A stretch of 64,000 nucleotides of DNA from Prevotellaceae bacterium UBA4359 (GCA_002393555.1 DGSP01000056.1:3049-67048); one strand, 5' to 3'; numbered from the stretch's first letter, positions 41,118 to 51,699 are shown. Notes: generated by a model not told the origin, from the letters alone. Made by a program: numbers and translations.

Positions 41118-43697
41118 ATGAATATATTAACCGCCATGAAGGTTTCTTCAGTATTGAGAATTTCGTTAATAGTGGGACTTCTTTGTTCCTTCTCCCCTGC
41201 TTTCTCACAATCCATGTCGGACAGCCAAGTGATTGAGTATGTGAAGAAGGAACAGGAACGAGGCTCTTCTCAGCAGAAGATAGTGACAGAACTGCTGAAG
41301 AAAGGAGTGACAACGGTGCAGTTGCGTCGCATCCGCAAGAAATATGAGGCAGAACAGCAGAATCTGGGTGCTTCCGATTTGACAGGAAGAGACGGAAACA
41401 AGTCAAAAAACCGTCTTCGTCAGGAGCAACAGCAGCGAGGCGAGCAAAGCCAGATGCAAAACCAATATATGGTGCAGTCGCAACAGCGGATGCAAAACCG
41501 AAACTATGGCACGATGGAAGAACGCCAACGCGCCCTGAACGGTGAGATTGCCTTCATGGACATCGACTCATTGCTGTATTATCAGAATAAGTTGAATGAT
41601 GAAAATCAAGTGTTTGGCCGAAACATCTTCAACAACCAGATGCTCACCTTTCAGCCCAACATGAACATGGCCACTCCGACCAACTACCGTTTAGGGGCAG
41701 GCGATGAGGTGATTATAGATGTGTGGGGGGCTTCGCAAGAAACTTTCACAGAGACGATTTCTCCCGATGGGGTGATTACTATCTCTGGAATAGGACCTTG
41801 CAAGATTGGAGGCATGAGCGTGAATGAGGCCACCTCCTACCTGCGTTCGCGTCTGGGACAATTCTACTCAGACTCAAACATTCAGTTGGCAGTGGGAGGC
41901 ACTCGCAGCATCCAAGTACAGGTGATGGGTGAAGTGAACATGCCAGGCACCTACACGCTGAGTTCTCTTTCTTCTGCTTTCAATGCTCTCTATGCCGCAG
42001 GGGGTATCAACGATATTGGTACACTTCGCGACATTAAGGTGTATCGCCAAGGACGTATCATCGCTTCCATCGATGTGTATGATTATTTGGTGCATGGGAA
42101 CTCTCGTGGTGATGTGCATCTGAATGACAATGACATCATTGTGGTGGGGCCCTACGATGCGTTGGTGGAGATTCATGGAAAAGTGAAGCGTCCGATGTTT
42201 TATGAGATGAAACGCAACGAAACACTGGCCACTCTGCTTGACTATACAGGAGGATTCACGGGGGATGCCTATAAGAAGAGCATCCGTGTGACTCGTAAAA
42301 ACGGGGTTGAGTACTCGATGCACACTGTTGGCGAGTTTGACTGGAGTGCATTCAACTTGTCGGATGGCGATTCCATCTATGTGGATAGCGTTCTGGCTCG
42401 CTATTCCAACATGGTGGAGGTGCGTGGTGCTGTCTTTCATGGCGGAATGTATGAGTTGGGCGGCAATATCAGTAGTGTGAGAGAGTTGGTTGAGGCTGCC
42501 GATGGCTTGCGCGAAGATGCCTTTACCAATCGTGCTGTGATGCACAGAGAGAAGGAAGACTTGACCTTGGAAGTTCTGGCTGTCGATATCCGTGGCATCA
42601 TGAACGGCACGGTGGCAGACATCCCTCTGCGTAAAAACGATGTGCTGTTCATTCCCAGCAAGCGCGACATGGAAGGCGAACGGACGCTCTCTATCACAGG
42701 AGAGGTGCATTATCCTGGCACATACGTCTATGCCGACAACACGACCATCGAAGACCTTGTTTTGCAGGCAGGTGGCCTGACCGAAGCCGCATCGACCGTG
42801 AAGGTCAACGTGTATCGCCGCATCAGTGATTCTCATTCCTTGACGAACGATGAACGTCTCACCGAAACCTTCTCATTCGCACTGAAAGATGGTTTTGTGA
42901 TAGATGGCGAACAGGGATTTGTCTTGCAGCCATACGACCAGGTGGTGGTGAGGACGAGTCCTTCCTATGCAACTCAGAAAAATGTGAGCGTGGAGGGTTC
43001 CGTCAACTTTGCAGGTTCTTATGCCATGTCGGGTAAGAACTATACGCTGAGTGACCTCGTGAAGGATGCAGGAGGGCTGGACAGTTTTGGCTATGCCAAG
43101 GGAGCCCGTCTGGAACGTCGCATGACAGAAGAGGAGCGCAAGCAACAAGAAGCCTCGCTGCGTGCCGCACAGATAGCACTGTATGAGGAAGCAATGCAGA
43201 AAGAAACTTCGGGCAACTATAATCTCGAACGTGCAGACTCTCTTCTGATGATGAAACTGGACATAGGCAACACCTTCCCTGTGGCCATAGACTTGGAAGA
43301 AGCCATGAGGCATCCGAAGGGCGACGAAGACATCGTTCTGCGTGAAGGTGACCGCTTGATTGTTCCTCAATATTCTCCAACGGTGAAGGTGTCGGGCGAT
43401 GTGATGTACCCCATCTCCATGAACTACAAGAAGGGAGAGTCGCTCAAATACTACATAGAACATGCTGGCGGCTATGGTGACAATGCTCGAAAAAGGCGTG
43501 TTTATGCAGTCTATATGAATGGTTCTGTGGAATTGCTGAAACATTCAAGTAAAAAAGCCGTCCAACCCGGATGTACCATTGTGGTGCCATCGAAGAAGCG
43601 CAAGGACAAGATGACAACTGCCGAGTATGCAGCAATGGGAACATCGGCTGCCTCCATCGCAACGATGATGGTAACCATTGCTAATATTCTCAAATAG
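41118..43697 (+). CDS. SLBB-domain polysaccharide export protein (Wza-like, long)
   Basis: 859 residues, about twice the size of E. coli Wza. A signal peptide begins at residue 7 (MKVSSVLRISLIVGLLCSF). A Gln-rich segment (about 85-130) precedes the poly-export domain (YRLGAGDEVIIDVWGASQET). Then several SLBB repeats follow, each with the pattern VxGEVxxPGTY (for example GEVNMPGTYTLSS, GEVHYPGTYVYAD, SVNFAGSYAMSG, SGDVMYPISM). The C-terminus ends in a hydrophobic stretch. It probably forms the outer-membrane/periplasmic export channel for the polysaccharide. Confidence 0.92.
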   Translation: MNILTAMKVSSVLRISLIVGLLCSFSPAFSQSMSDSQVIEYVKKEQERGSSQQKIVTELLKKGVTTVQLRRIRKKYEAEQQNLGASDLTGRDGNKSKNRLRQEQQQRGEQSQMQNQYMVQSQQRMQNRNYGTMEERQRALNGEIAFMDIDSLLYYQNKLNDENQVFGRNIFNNQMLTFQPNMNMATPTNYRLGAGDEVIIDVWGASQETFTETISPDGVITISGIGPCKIGGMSVNEATSYLRSRLGQFYSDSNIQLAVGGTRSIQVQVMGEVNMPGTYTLSSLSSAFNALYAAGGINDIGTLRDIKVYRQGRIIASIDVYDYLVHGNSRGDVHLNDNDIIVVGPYDALVEIHGKVKRPMFYEMKRNETLATLLDYTGGFTGDAYKKSIRVTRKNGVEYSMHTVGEFDWSAFNLSDGDSIYVDSVLARYSNMVEVRGAVFHGGMYELGGNISSVRELVEAADGLREDAFTNRAVMHREKEDLTLEVLAVDIRGIMNGTVADIPLRKNDVLFIPSKRDMEGERTLSITGEVHYPGTYVYADNTTIEDLVLQAGGLTEAASTVKVNVYRRISDSHSLTNDERLTETFSFALKDGFVIDGEQGFVLQPYDQVVVRTSPSYATQKNVSVEGSVNFAGSYAMSGKNYTLSDLVKDAGGLDSFGYAKGARLERRMTEEERKQQEASLRAAQIALYEEAMQKETSGNYNLERADSLLMMKLDIGNTFPVAIDLEEAMRHPKGDEDIVLREGDRLIVPQYSPTVKVSGDVMYPISMNYKKGESLKYYIEHAGGYGDNARKRRVYAVYMNGSVELLKHSSKKAVQPGCTIVVPSKKRKDKMTTAEYAAMGTSAASIATMMVTIANILK

Positions 43698-43765
43698 AAA
43701 ACGGGTGCGATAAATATGAGTAAGTTTCAGCAGAAGCCGTTGTTTTTATTTTGATTCAAGTAATT

Positions 43766-44821
43766 ATGGAAGAAACTGATAAACAGCAAGTCATAGACTT
43801 ACAAAAGATTGTTCGTATATTGTGGAGCAAGAAGAAATTGTTCTACAAAGTGTGGGCAATAACCTTTATTCTCTCTTGTGTCTGGATATTTCCTCAACCG
43901 CGCTACTACACTGCCGAGGTGAAACTTGCTCCCGAAATGAATGGTGAGAATATAGGAGGGGGTCTTTCCAGTATTGCTTCTTCTTTCGGCTTTAACATTG
44001 GTGGAATGGGAGGACAAGATGCTATCTATCCAGAATTGTATCCTGACCTCTTTGAAAGTCCTGAATTTATTGTGGGTCTTTATGGCATTCAGATAAGAAC
44101 CAAACAAGATGACCTCTCTACAAATTACTTCACCTACATGGAGAAATATCAGAAACCTAATCCGTTACTGATTCCTTATAATAAGTTAACGAGTTGGATA
44201 AGAGAACTCTTTGAAGATGAAGATCCTATTCCTCGCGGAACAGGTAATGGAAACATCGATCCTTTCATGATGAATCGTAAGGATTATGAATTGATGATGA
44301 CTGTTATGGAGAACATTAAATGTTCAGTGGATAAGAAGACGAGTGTGATATCGATTGTAGTCAAAGATCAAGATCCTTTGGTTTGTGCCATGATGGCTGA
44401 TAGTGTGAAAACACATCTGCAATCATTCATCGTTAGGTATCGTACAAGCAAGGTGAGTGAAGATGTAAGGCATTATCAGCAGATGCGTGATAGTGCAGAA
44501 CTTGAATACGACAAAGCCATCGAGGTTTATAGTCGCTATTGCGATGCACATAAAGGTGTCATTCTTCAAAGTTTCCAGAGTGAACGTGATAAGTTGGAGG
44601 GTGAACTGGCTCTCAAACAAAATTCTCTGTCTGCGATAGAGGCACAGTTGCAGGCGACCAAGGTGAAGTTGCAAGAGAAAACTCCTGCTTTTACGACTTT
44701 GCAGAGTGCTATAGTTCCTGTAAAACCTGCTGGACCTAAGCGAATGTTGTTCGTCATCGGTATGCTTATCCTGGCGACAACCATAAGGGCGTTTCTGCTC
44801 ATTCGCAAATACATTAAATGA
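43766..44821 (+). CDS. Chain-length determinant (Wzz/GumC-type)
   Basis: 351 residues. Two membrane helices near residues 34-50 and at the C-terminus (LFVIGMLILATTIRAFLLI), with the long periplasmic helical part between (EVYSRYCDAHKGVILQSFQ and the Leu-rich coiled region). The N-terminal motif QKIVRILWSKKKLF is usual. The ATG at 43766 is used; the upstream TTG (43751) adds five residues of no support. No kinase domain here; the BY-kinase at 59144 is separate and has its own Wzz-like domain. Confidence 0.9.
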   Translation: MEETDKQQVIDLQKIVRILWSKKKLFYKVWAITFILSCVWIFPQPRYYTAEVKLAPEMNGENIGGGLSSIASSFGFNIGGMGGQDAIYPELYPDLFESPEFIVGLYGIQIRTKQDDLSTNYFTYMEKYQKPNPLLIPYNKLTSWIRELFEDEDPIPRGTGNGNIDPFMMNRKDYELMMTVMENIKCSVDKKTSVISIVVKDQDPLVCAMMADSVKTHLQSFIVRYRTSKVSEDVRHYQQMRDSAELEYDKAIEVYSRYCDAHKGVILQSFQSERDKLEGELALKQNSLSAIEAQLQATKVKLQEKTPAFTTLQSAIVPVKPAGPKRMLFVIGMLILATTIRAFLLIRKYIK

Positions 44822-44832
44822 CATGACATAAG

Positions 44833-46281
44833 ATGGATAATGAGTCTTTGAAACATAGGACATTCAACGGAATGAAGTGGGGGGTGCTGGATAATCTTGC
44901 CAATTCTGGAGTTACCTTTCTTGTTGGCCTGATACTTGCCCGGATGCTTACCCCTGCAGAGTTCGGCATCATTGGCATCATCACCATCTTCATTAATATT
45001 TCAATTGTCATTATCGATGGGGGATATGCTACAGCCCTCATACGGAAACCCAATGCAACCAAAGACGACTACAACACAGTCTTTTTCATCAATATCCTTA
45101 TATCAGTTGGTCTGATGCTTGTGTTATACATATCGTCAGGTGTAATTGCAAATTTCTTCAATCAACCCTCTCTCTCCGTTGTCTTACCTGCTATGAGTAT
45201 CATACTTCTGTTCAATGCATGCAGCATGATTCAGAAGACATTACTGGTAAAACAGTTTGACTTCAAGTCGCAGGCATATGTTTCGCTCGTCAGTTCAGTA
45301 ACCAGTGGTCTGATTGGCATCGGAGCCGCTTATAAAGGCTTTGGAATCTGGGCACTTGCCTTCCAGCAGATATCCCGTCAGTTCATTATGATGATTGGCC
45401 TCTGGATTGCCAACCATTGGATTCCGATGTTACGATTCTCAATAGATAGTTTCAAGGATATGTTCGGATTCGGCTCAAAAATACTTATAGCCAACGTCAT
45501 CAACTCTATTTACAAAGACATTTTCCTTACTGTTATCGGAAAAATGTACACAGTCCGCGATCTTGGCTACTACAATCGTGCCGAGCAGTTTAATCTGATA
45601 TTCAGCAACAATTTCGGACAGATAGTGCAGAAGGTGTCACTCTCGTCATTCAGTCAGATACAGCACGATTCAGATCGTTTTCTTTTCTCTCATCGGAAAA
45701 TGGTTCGTTATATAGGGATGTTCACCTTTGCAGCCGTATTTGGACTTGCAGCAATTGCAAAGCCTCTCATCATCACACTTATCGGGAGCAAATGGGAACC
45801 ATCGGTATATCTCCTGCAGATTATGAGTCTATATGCTGCCATCTATCCCCTGCACCAACTGAACTTGAATGTTCTCCATGTAAGGAAACGCAGCGACCTT
45901 TTCCTTCGACTCGAAGTCTTAAAGAAAATCCTATTCATTCCTGTTATATGTGTAGGCTTTTTCTTCGAACTGCAGTTCATGCTCTGGGCAGCAGTCATAT
46001 ATTATTACATCGAATTTTTCGTGAATAGTTGGTATTCCAAGTCTCTTTCCGGGTATGGCACATGGCAGCAAATCAAAGACCTTTTTCCCATGTATGTCAT
46101 ATCCATTTTTGTGTCAGCAGCAGTCTGGATGATAACGATGATTAACATGCCATATTGGGCGATGCTGCCTGTGCAGATTATAGGTGCAGTGGTGTTGTAT
46201 GCGCTCCTTTATTCGTTTATGCGTCTGCCTGAGTTTATAGAATTGAGAACCTTCATTTTGAAAAGAATAAGAAGAAAATGA
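44833..46281 (+). CDS. Polysaccharide repeat-unit flippase (Wzx/MOP family)
   Basis: 482 residues, about 14 membrane segments. MKWGVLDNLANSGVTFLVGLILARMLTPAEFGIIG is the start typical of LPS biosynthesis flippases (quoted in parts: GVLDNLANSGVTFLVG and ARMLTPAEFG). It flips lipid-linked repeats across the inner membrane. It overlaps the next gene by 4 bp (ATGA). Confidence 0.92.
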   Translation: MDNESLKHRTFNGMKWGVLDNLANSGVTFLVGLILARMLTPAEFGIIGIITIFINISIVIIDGGYATALIRKPNATKDDYNTVFFINILISVGLMLVLYISSGVIANFFNQPSLSVVLPAMSIILLFNACSMIQKTLLVKQFDFKSQAYVSLVSSVTSGLIGIGAAYKGFGIWALAFQQISRQFIMMIGLWIANHWIPMLRFSIDSFKDMFGFGSKILIANVINSIYKDIFLTVIGKMYTVRDLGYYNRAEQFNLIFSNNFGQIVQKVSLSSFSQIQHDSDRFLFSHRKMVRYIGMFTFAAVFGLAAIAKPLIITLIGSKWEPSVYLLQIMSLYAAIYPLHQLNLNVLHVRKRSDLFLRLEVLKKILFIPVICVGFFFELQFMLWAAVIYYYIEFFVNSWYSKSLSGYGTWQQIKDLFPMYVISIFVSAAVWMITMINMPYWAMLPVQIIGAVVLYALLYSFMRLPEFIELRTFILKRIRRK

Positions 46282-47516
46282 AAATGGCAGGTAACAGATA
46301 TGATTGGATTCTTTTCTTCTTGGTCGCATTACTTGTTTTTGGCTCGATAGGTAATGGAGCACAGCCAGTGCGTCTGTTCATTCTTGCTATATCTCCATTC
46401 ATGCTGACAGATACCATGCGGGGAGCCCATAAGGGTGTGTATTATTATCGTTTTGAATGCATCTTTCTCTTGTTCTGGTTCCTGTGGAGTGTGGCCTTTT
46501 TCTTTAAGAGTGTAGAAGAGATTGAAAGCCTGAAACATGTCATATATCTGTTTGTTCATATACTTGGGTTCTTGGAGGTTCTGTGGGCTGCACGAAGAGC
46601 GCACACCCCTCAAGAATCCATAAAATACGGCTGGCTTGTACTTATTCTGCTGTCTATACCTGTCGCTGTTTATGAGTTTGTGACTGATTTTCATCTGACC
46701 ATGTCAGTCCAAGACACAGGTTCCACACTTTACGTTAATGGCGTACATATAGAGCGTCCCTTTGCATCGGTCACATTTGAAAATCTGAATAGTTACAATA
46801 CGGTGCTTTGCTGGGCCTTGCCAAGCCTTTTCATGTGCAACCTCTACCCTCGGAACAAGTTTGACAAGGTTTTGGGTTTTTTACTGATGGGCATAACGGC
46901 CCTCATTATTATCGCCAATGCTTCCCGAGGTGCCATATTGTGTATGGTGCTGATGTTGGCAACCTACGTTTATGCCTATTACAAAACGGGCAGAAACCGT
47001 GTCCTTCTCTTAACGGTACTATTCGTCGGCATCGGAACCTTAGTGTACTTCTTTGGCGAATTGTTTGTTCTGATCTTAGAGCGATTTTCTGATCAAGGTA
47101 TGAGCGATGACGGTCGTGCGGAAAACATTGTGATGGGAATCCGTGCTTTTCTTGACAGTTACGGCCTTGGAATAGGTATAGGAAACTATGGACCCATTAT
47201 GGGCGATGTGTATAGAGTGGAGTTCGCGGCTCCCCACAATCTTCTTCTGGAGGTGTTGGTCTGCTTCGGGCTGTTCATAGCCATAGGCTTTGTGGGCATG
47301 TTTGTACACATTTTTCGTATTTGCCTGAGAAAGGGAACACAAAAGAACCGATCAATGCTCATTTTTTGTGCAGCCGCACTTGTTTTTGCGGGGATTATTG
47401 ACAGTAATTATTTGATGAAAGCAACCACTTGGATGTTTATAGCCTCTGTCTATATATACCTTGACCCTCAATATAATTCAGAACGTAAAGCAATAGACAA
47501 TGATAGATTTCTTTGA
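46278..47516 (+). CDS. O-antigen ligase/polymerase family membrane protein (Wzy-like)
   Basis: 412 residues, about ten membrane segments. The large periplasmic loop and the Wzy/WaaL-family pattern near the end (NASRGAILCM, then GIGIGNYGPIMGD...APHNLLLEVLVCFG) point to the polymerase or ligase step. In this operon, next to a flippase and a Wzz, polymerase is more likely. It overlaps the next gene by 17 bp. Confidence 0.85.
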   Translation: MKMAGNRYDWILFFLVALLVFGSIGNGAQPVRLFILAISPFMLTDTMRGAHKGVYYYRFECIFLLFWFLWSVAFFFKSVEEIESLKHVIYLFVHILGFLEVLWAARRAHTPQESIKYGWLVLILLSIPVAVYEFVTDFHLTMSVQDTGSTLYVNGVHIERPFASVTFENLNSYNTVLCWALPSLFMCNLYPRNKFDKVLGFLLMGITALIIIANASRGAILCMVLMLATYVYAYYKTGRNRVLLLTVLFVGIGTLVYFFGELFVLILERFSDQGMSDDGRAENIVMGIRAFLDSYGLGIGIGNYGPIMGDVYRVEFAAPHNLLLEVLVCFGLFIAIGFVGMFVHIFRICLRKGTQKNRSMLIFCAAALVFAGIIDSNYLMKATTWMFIASVYIYLDPQYNSERKAIDNDRFL

Positions 47517-48447
47517 CCGTACATATTCAAGGATACAAGACACTAATGCCGTTCTCTCGAAAATGAGAGTGTATAGTCTCATGCGCGTGGTTATTCGTGT
47601 TCTGGCCAACATCCTTCTGCCTGTGTATTTCATGCTTACAAGTAAAAATCCTAAACACAGAATATCAGGCACAAAGAAGAAGGAAGGCCGTGTTATCGTT
47701 TCGCTGACCTCATTCCCGGCTCGCATATCGCGTCTTTGGCTTGTGATAGAGACCATCCTTCGGCAAACGAAGAAGCCAGATAAGATTATTCTATGGCTGT
47801 CTGAAGAACAATACCCATCTGTAGAGTCAGTACCAAAACGTTTGAAAGCGATGATGGAACGAGGATTGGATATACGGATATGTTCTGGCGATATACGTTC
47901 TCATAAAAAGTATTATTATGCTCTGAAGGAATATCCTGAAGATATTTTGGTTACACTCGATGATGATATAGTCTATAATTCGCATCTGCTGAGTGTTTTG
48001 TTGGAAAAACATGGACAATGTCCCGAAGCAATTATTGCTCATTATACACATCAGATGGTATTTATGGCTGATGGCAGTCTTGCACCGTATAGAGAATGGA
48101 AACGCAATGTTCAGCCCTGCAACCAACAGAACAATCTTTTCTTTGGTTCAGGAGGAGGTACATTGTTCCCTGCACATAGTATGATTGATATGGTTTCTGA
48201 TATTGATTTGGCCATGTCGCTCACTCCTGCGGGTGATGATATTTGGCTCAATGCTATGGCGCGTCTGAAAGGTACGAGAGTGCTCCATACCAATATGTAT
48301 AGTGAGCCGTTGCCAATTCTGAATTTAGGAAACAAAACCCTTTTCTCTTCCAATTCGGGAGGAGGAAATGATTCTCAAATACAGAATTTGCAGCGTTATT
48401 GTGAAAAGAATCTTCAGAAGAATCCTTTTTCTCCAGATGTTTTGTGA
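47500..48447 (+). CDS. Glycosyltransferase
   Basis: 315 residues. RVIVSLTSFPARISRLWLVIETILRQTKKPDKIILWL and VTLDDDIVYNSHLL (DxD motif) indicate a GT-A fold transferase, though it differs from ordinary family 2 members by the SLTSFPARI opening. A hydrophobic stretch near residue 30-48 may anchor it in the membrane. It is part of the capsule operon; the donor sugar is unknown. Confidence 0.8.
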   Translation: MIDFFDRTYSRIQDTNAVLSKMRVYSLMRVVIRVLANILLPVYFMLTSKNPKHRISGTKKKEGRVIVSLTSFPARISRLWLVIETILRQTKKPDKIILWLSEEQYPSVESVPKRLKAMMERGLDIRICSGDIRSHKKYYYALKEYPEDILVTLDDDIVYNSHLLSVLLEKHGQCPEAIIAHYTHQMVFMADGSLAPYREWKRNVQPCNQQNNLFFGSGGGTLFPAHSMIDMVSDIDLAMSLTPAGDDIWLNAMARLKGTRVLHTNMYSEPLPILNLGNKTLFSSNSGGGNDSQIQNLQRYCEKNLQKNPFSPDVL

Positions 48448-48461
48448 CTATCGTGAAAGCA

Positions 48462-49262
48462 ATGAATACTGATAAAGCAATGAAGGTTTCTGTTATTATT
48501 CCGACCTATCATCCACAGCAACACACCCTCGAATGTCTTGCAAGTGTGGAGCAACAGACGCTTGATGCAAGTCTGTATGAAGTGATTGTCGTCCTCAATG
48601 GAGAACGGGAGCCTTATGAGACGATGTTACAAGAGGCACTGCCATCCAACGGACGTTTGTTCTATTCGCCAGTAGCCTCGGCATGCTCCTCTCGCAATCA
48701 GGGCATCAATGAAGCCCAAGGGGAATATATATGCTTCATAGACGATGATGACAAGATTTCGCCAACGTATCTTGAAGAGTTGCTTAAGATTGCAGGGAAA
48801 GACACGATTGCTGCCAGCAACTGCCTTTCTCTCTACAATGACGGTACAACATGCGGCAATGTCTATTCCCATGAGTATGGCACTCATGCGTCACAGGGAA
48901 CACAACCCTTCTATAAGCCCAAGAAAATCTTTTCCATTCCTTGGATGAAGTTGATTCATCGCGATGTCATAGGCGTTCGCCGTTTCAACGAGAGTTTTCC
49001 GAGTGGACAGGATGCGCTTCTAATGTTCGAGGTGTCAGACCGAATGAGCAAGGTGCGGTTCACCTCGCCTGATGCAGTTTATTATTGGCGGCAAAGAGAC
49101 AACAGTTTGCATCGCATCGGTTATCGGAAGCGTTTTGTCAAATACTCCAGATTGGCTTGGGCTTATACGAGGCTTTTTTTTCGTCACCCATTGAGATACA
49201 ATTTTTATTTTTATGTCACACGCCTGTTGGCCTCCTGCCATGCGATAATGGTGGGGAAATAG
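48462..49262 (+). CDS. Family 2 glycosyltransferase
   Basis: 266 residues. MKVSVIIPTYHPQQHTLECLASVEQQT, ACSSRNQGINEAQGEYICFIDDDDKISP (DxD in IDDDD) are diagnostic of GT2. Start choice: ATG 48462 (MNTDKAMKVSV) or ATG 48480 (MKVSV); the GTG at 48444 overlaps the previous gene by 4 bp and cannot be excluded. Adds a sugar to the lipid-linked repeat unit; specificity unknown. Confidence 0.88.
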   Translation: MNTDKAMKVSVIIPTYHPQQHTLECLASVEQQTLDASLYEVIVVLNGEREPYETMLQEALPSNGRLFYSPVASACSSRNQGINEAQGEYICFIDDDDKISPTYLEELLKIAGKDTIAASNCLSLYNDGTTCGNVYSHEYGTHASQGTQPFYKPKKIFSIPWMKLIHRDVIGVRRFNESFPSGQDALLMFEVSDRMSKVRFTSPDAVYYWRQRDNSLHRIGYRKRFVKYSRLAWAYTRLFFRHPLRYNFYFYVTRLLASCHAIMVGK

Positions 49263-49274
49263 TCTTTTTTAATC

Positions 49275-50441
49275 ATGAAAATCTGCATCCTTACCCCACG
49301 TTTCCCCTTTCCTGAGAATGGGGGCGATGTACTCAGAATCAACAATATTGCCCGCTATCTGAAATCATATGGACACAGATTGGTGCTTGTGTCATTCAGC
49401 GATGTGACTCATCCCGAAGTGGATACCGCTTCCACGCTGTATGACAAGGTGTTCTTCACCCCTCGCAAGCCTTCGCTTTCCATTCTCAACGCCATATTGT
49501 TCATGCTCAGCGGACGCCCCCTTCAGTGTGGCTATTACCACTCTCGCACCTACCTGACCTTGCTGAAGAGCGTGGTGGAGAAAGAACAGCCCGACCTGTT
49601 CATCTCTCACTTGTTGCGCATGAGTCCTTATTTGGAGAAACTGCATGTGGAAACACACTCAATCGTTGAGATGACAGACGCATTGTCCAAGACTTATCTG
49701 ATGTCAGCCAAGGCAAAGGGCGGGGGGGGAAAGAAGTTTGTTTACGGTTTTGAACAACGTCTTATCAGGAAATATGAGAGAAAGGTGATTCGTACCTTCC
49801 CAAAGGTCGTATTGGTCTCAGATGCTGACGTGGACTTCTTGAAAGAATATGTTTCAGGGCCTTCCTCTTCACTTGCTATGTTTTCCAATGGGGTCACATG
49901 TATGGAAAACATTACGGAGGTGTATGATGCTGACAAAATCTGCTTTGTGGGTAACATGCGCACTCTCCAGAATCAAGATGCTGTTCTGTACTTTGTGGAG
50001 GAAATCCTTCCTCTAATTCATAAAGAACGACCCACGGTGAAGTTCCATATTGTTGGTGCCGAACCACCACAACACATTCAGGCTTTAGCATCAGAAAATG
50101 TAGTAGTGACGGGGTTTGTAGAGAATTTGGAGGCTGCCATCGCTGATTCATGTCTGTCGGTGGCTCCTGTACGAGTTGCAGCCGGTATTCAGAATAAGGT
50201 GCTTGTCGCCATGGGTTGTGGACTTCCCGTAGTGATGTCTCGCCTCATATCATTTGCCATTCCCGAGTTGCGCGATGGGGAGAACTGCATCATCCGCGAT
50301 GATGCGAAGTCTATGGCAGAGCAATGTCTGCACTTGATGAGGGACAGAGATGCTCGCAATGAGATTGCCCGAAAAGGTTTTGAGATGGTGCGTCACCATT
50401 ATTCATGGGATGAAAAACTGAAAGGGTACGAATTGCTGTAG
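49275..50441 (+). CDS. Family 4 glycosyltransferase
   Basis: 388 residues of GT-B fold. ILTPRFPFPENGGDVLRINN opens the acceptor domain, and the donor domain contains KICFVGNMRTLQNQDAVLYF, FHIVGAEPP, VVTGFVENLEAAIADSCLSVAPVRVAAGIQNKVLVAMGCGLPVV (quoted parts: GFVENLEAAIADS and GIQNKVLVAMGCG). Resembles the TIGR03087-like stress/sugar transferases. Last plus-strand gene of this operon; it converges on the WecA-like gene with only 21 bp between. Confidence 0.88.
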   Translation: MKICILTPRFPFPENGGDVLRINNIARYLKSYGHRLVLVSFSDVTHPEVDTASTLYDKVFFTPRKPSLSILNAILFMLSGRPLQCGYYHSRTYLTLLKSVVEKEQPDLFISHLLRMSPYLEKLHVETHSIVEMTDALSKTYLMSAKAKGGGGKKFVYGFEQRLIRKYERKVIRTFPKVVLVSDADVDFLKEYVSGPSSSLAMFSNGVTCMENITEVYDADKICFVGNMRTLQNQDAVLYFVEEILPLIHKERPTVKFHIVGAEPPQHIQALASENVVVTGFVENLEAAIADSCLSVAPVRVAAGIQNKVLVAMGCGLPVVMSRLISFAIPELRDGENCIIRDDAKSMAEQCLHLMRDRDARNEIARKGFEMVRHHYSWDEKLKGYELL

Positions 50442-50462
50442 GTATCGTTCCTTTCTTATTGC

Positions 50463-51551
50463 TCAGTCGATGTTTGTCTTCAGTAATCCCACAATCCATA
50501 TAAATAAAGCATAGATAGCAATGTCAAGCCCTATGATGTAGTGGAATTCAAGTCCGCCTCCGTAGAGGCCGTAGTTGATCAGGCAGATGGAAATGAAGAG
50601 GGTGATAATGACAGCGAGGGTTTGGTGCATGTCGAGTCCCATCTGCATGATGCGGTGGTGAAGGTGGGTCTTGTCGGGGGCAAACATAGGCTTGCCGTTG
50701 AACTTGCGCCAGAGGGCTACGCGGATGACATCGATGCAGGGGATGAAGACGAGGGTGAAGGAGATGAGGAGGGACTCTTCGCGGTAGGGAAAGCCTGTGG
50801 GTTCGTTCGACATTTGATATTTGATGGCGAGGTAGGCGATGACGTAGCCGAGGAAGAGGCTGCCCGAGTCGCCCATGAAGGTTTTGAGACGGCCCACTTT
50901 TCCATACATGTTGAAGAAGAAGAAAGCGAGGGTGGCACCGGCCAGGCTGATGCTGATGATGCAGAAGAGGTGTGCTTGCAGGTCGTAGTAGAGATAGGCG
51001 AAGGAACCTAGGATGAGGCAGGCGAGGCCGGAGGCGAGTCCGTCGATGCCGTCGATGAGGTTCATGGCATTGACGATGAGGAGGATGATGAAGACGGTGA
51101 GGGGGTAGCCGACCCAAATGGGAATTTCGTGGATGCCGAAGAGTCCGTGCAGGTCGTTTATCATGAGGTTGCACAGGGGGAAGAGCAGGGCGGCAATGGT
51201 CTGGATGATGAATTTGTGGGTGGCTTTGAGGCCCTTGAGGTCGTCGAAGATGCCAATGAGGTATATCATGATGGCACCTGTCACCATCATGACGTTGGAG
51301 ATGCCTATCTTGAAGTCGTTTTGGATGCCTTGGTACATGATGAGCAGGGTGATGGTGACACCTACACTCAGGGAGGGCATGAAGAGTGTGCCGCCCAGAC
51401 GGGGGATGCCGTGCTTGTGCACTTTGCGGGCATTGGGAAGGTCGAGCAGTCCTCGGCTGTTGCAGAGTTTGACTACCAATGGTGTCCCTATCAGCGAGAA
51501 AATGAGGCTGATGGCAAAGGCTATGATAATGTAGGCGTTGTTTATAATCAT
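50463..51551 (-). CDS. WecA-like UDP-GlcNAc:undecaprenyl-phosphate GlcNAc-1-phosphate transferase
   Basis: 362 residues, about 11 membrane segments, MraY/WecA family. DLPNARKVHKHGIPRLGG, the DDLKG motif, NAMNLIDGIDGLASGLA (catalytic Asp) and FMGDSGSLFLGYV, ending with the Mg-binding HLHHRIMQMG. It can initiate a second polysaccharide or O-antigen, distinct from the sugar transferase at 40504. ATG 51551 is used; the GTG at 51563 adds four residues. Confidence 0.92.
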   Translation of the reverse strand: MIINNAYIIIAFAISLIFSLIGTPLVVKLCNSRGLLDLPNARKVHKHGIPRLGGTLFMPSLSVGVTITLLIMYQGIQNDFKIGISNVMMVTGAIMIYLIGIFDDLKGLKATHKFIIQTIAALLFPLCNLMINDLHGLFGIHEIPIWVGYPLTVFIILLIVNAMNLIDGIDGLASGLACLILGSFAYLYYDLQAHLFCIISISLAGATLAFFFFNMYGKVGRLKTFMGDSGSLFLGYVIAYLAIKYQMSNEPTGFPYREESLLISFTLVFIPCIDVIRVALWRKFNGKPMFAPDKTHLHHRIMQMGLDMHQTLAVIITLFISICLINYGLYGGGLEFHYIIGLDIAIYALFIWIVGLLKTNID

Positions 51552-51699
51552 GTGTTTTGGCACTTTCTACATGATAAAACGTGAAAACTTGTTATTTATT
51601 GTGAAAAAGTGAAGATATTTTCTTTGGGTTGGATTGTGTGGGGGAAATGTGTGGGTGGAGATGCTGAAAAGCCTCTTGGTGCAAGCCTGTTCAATATGT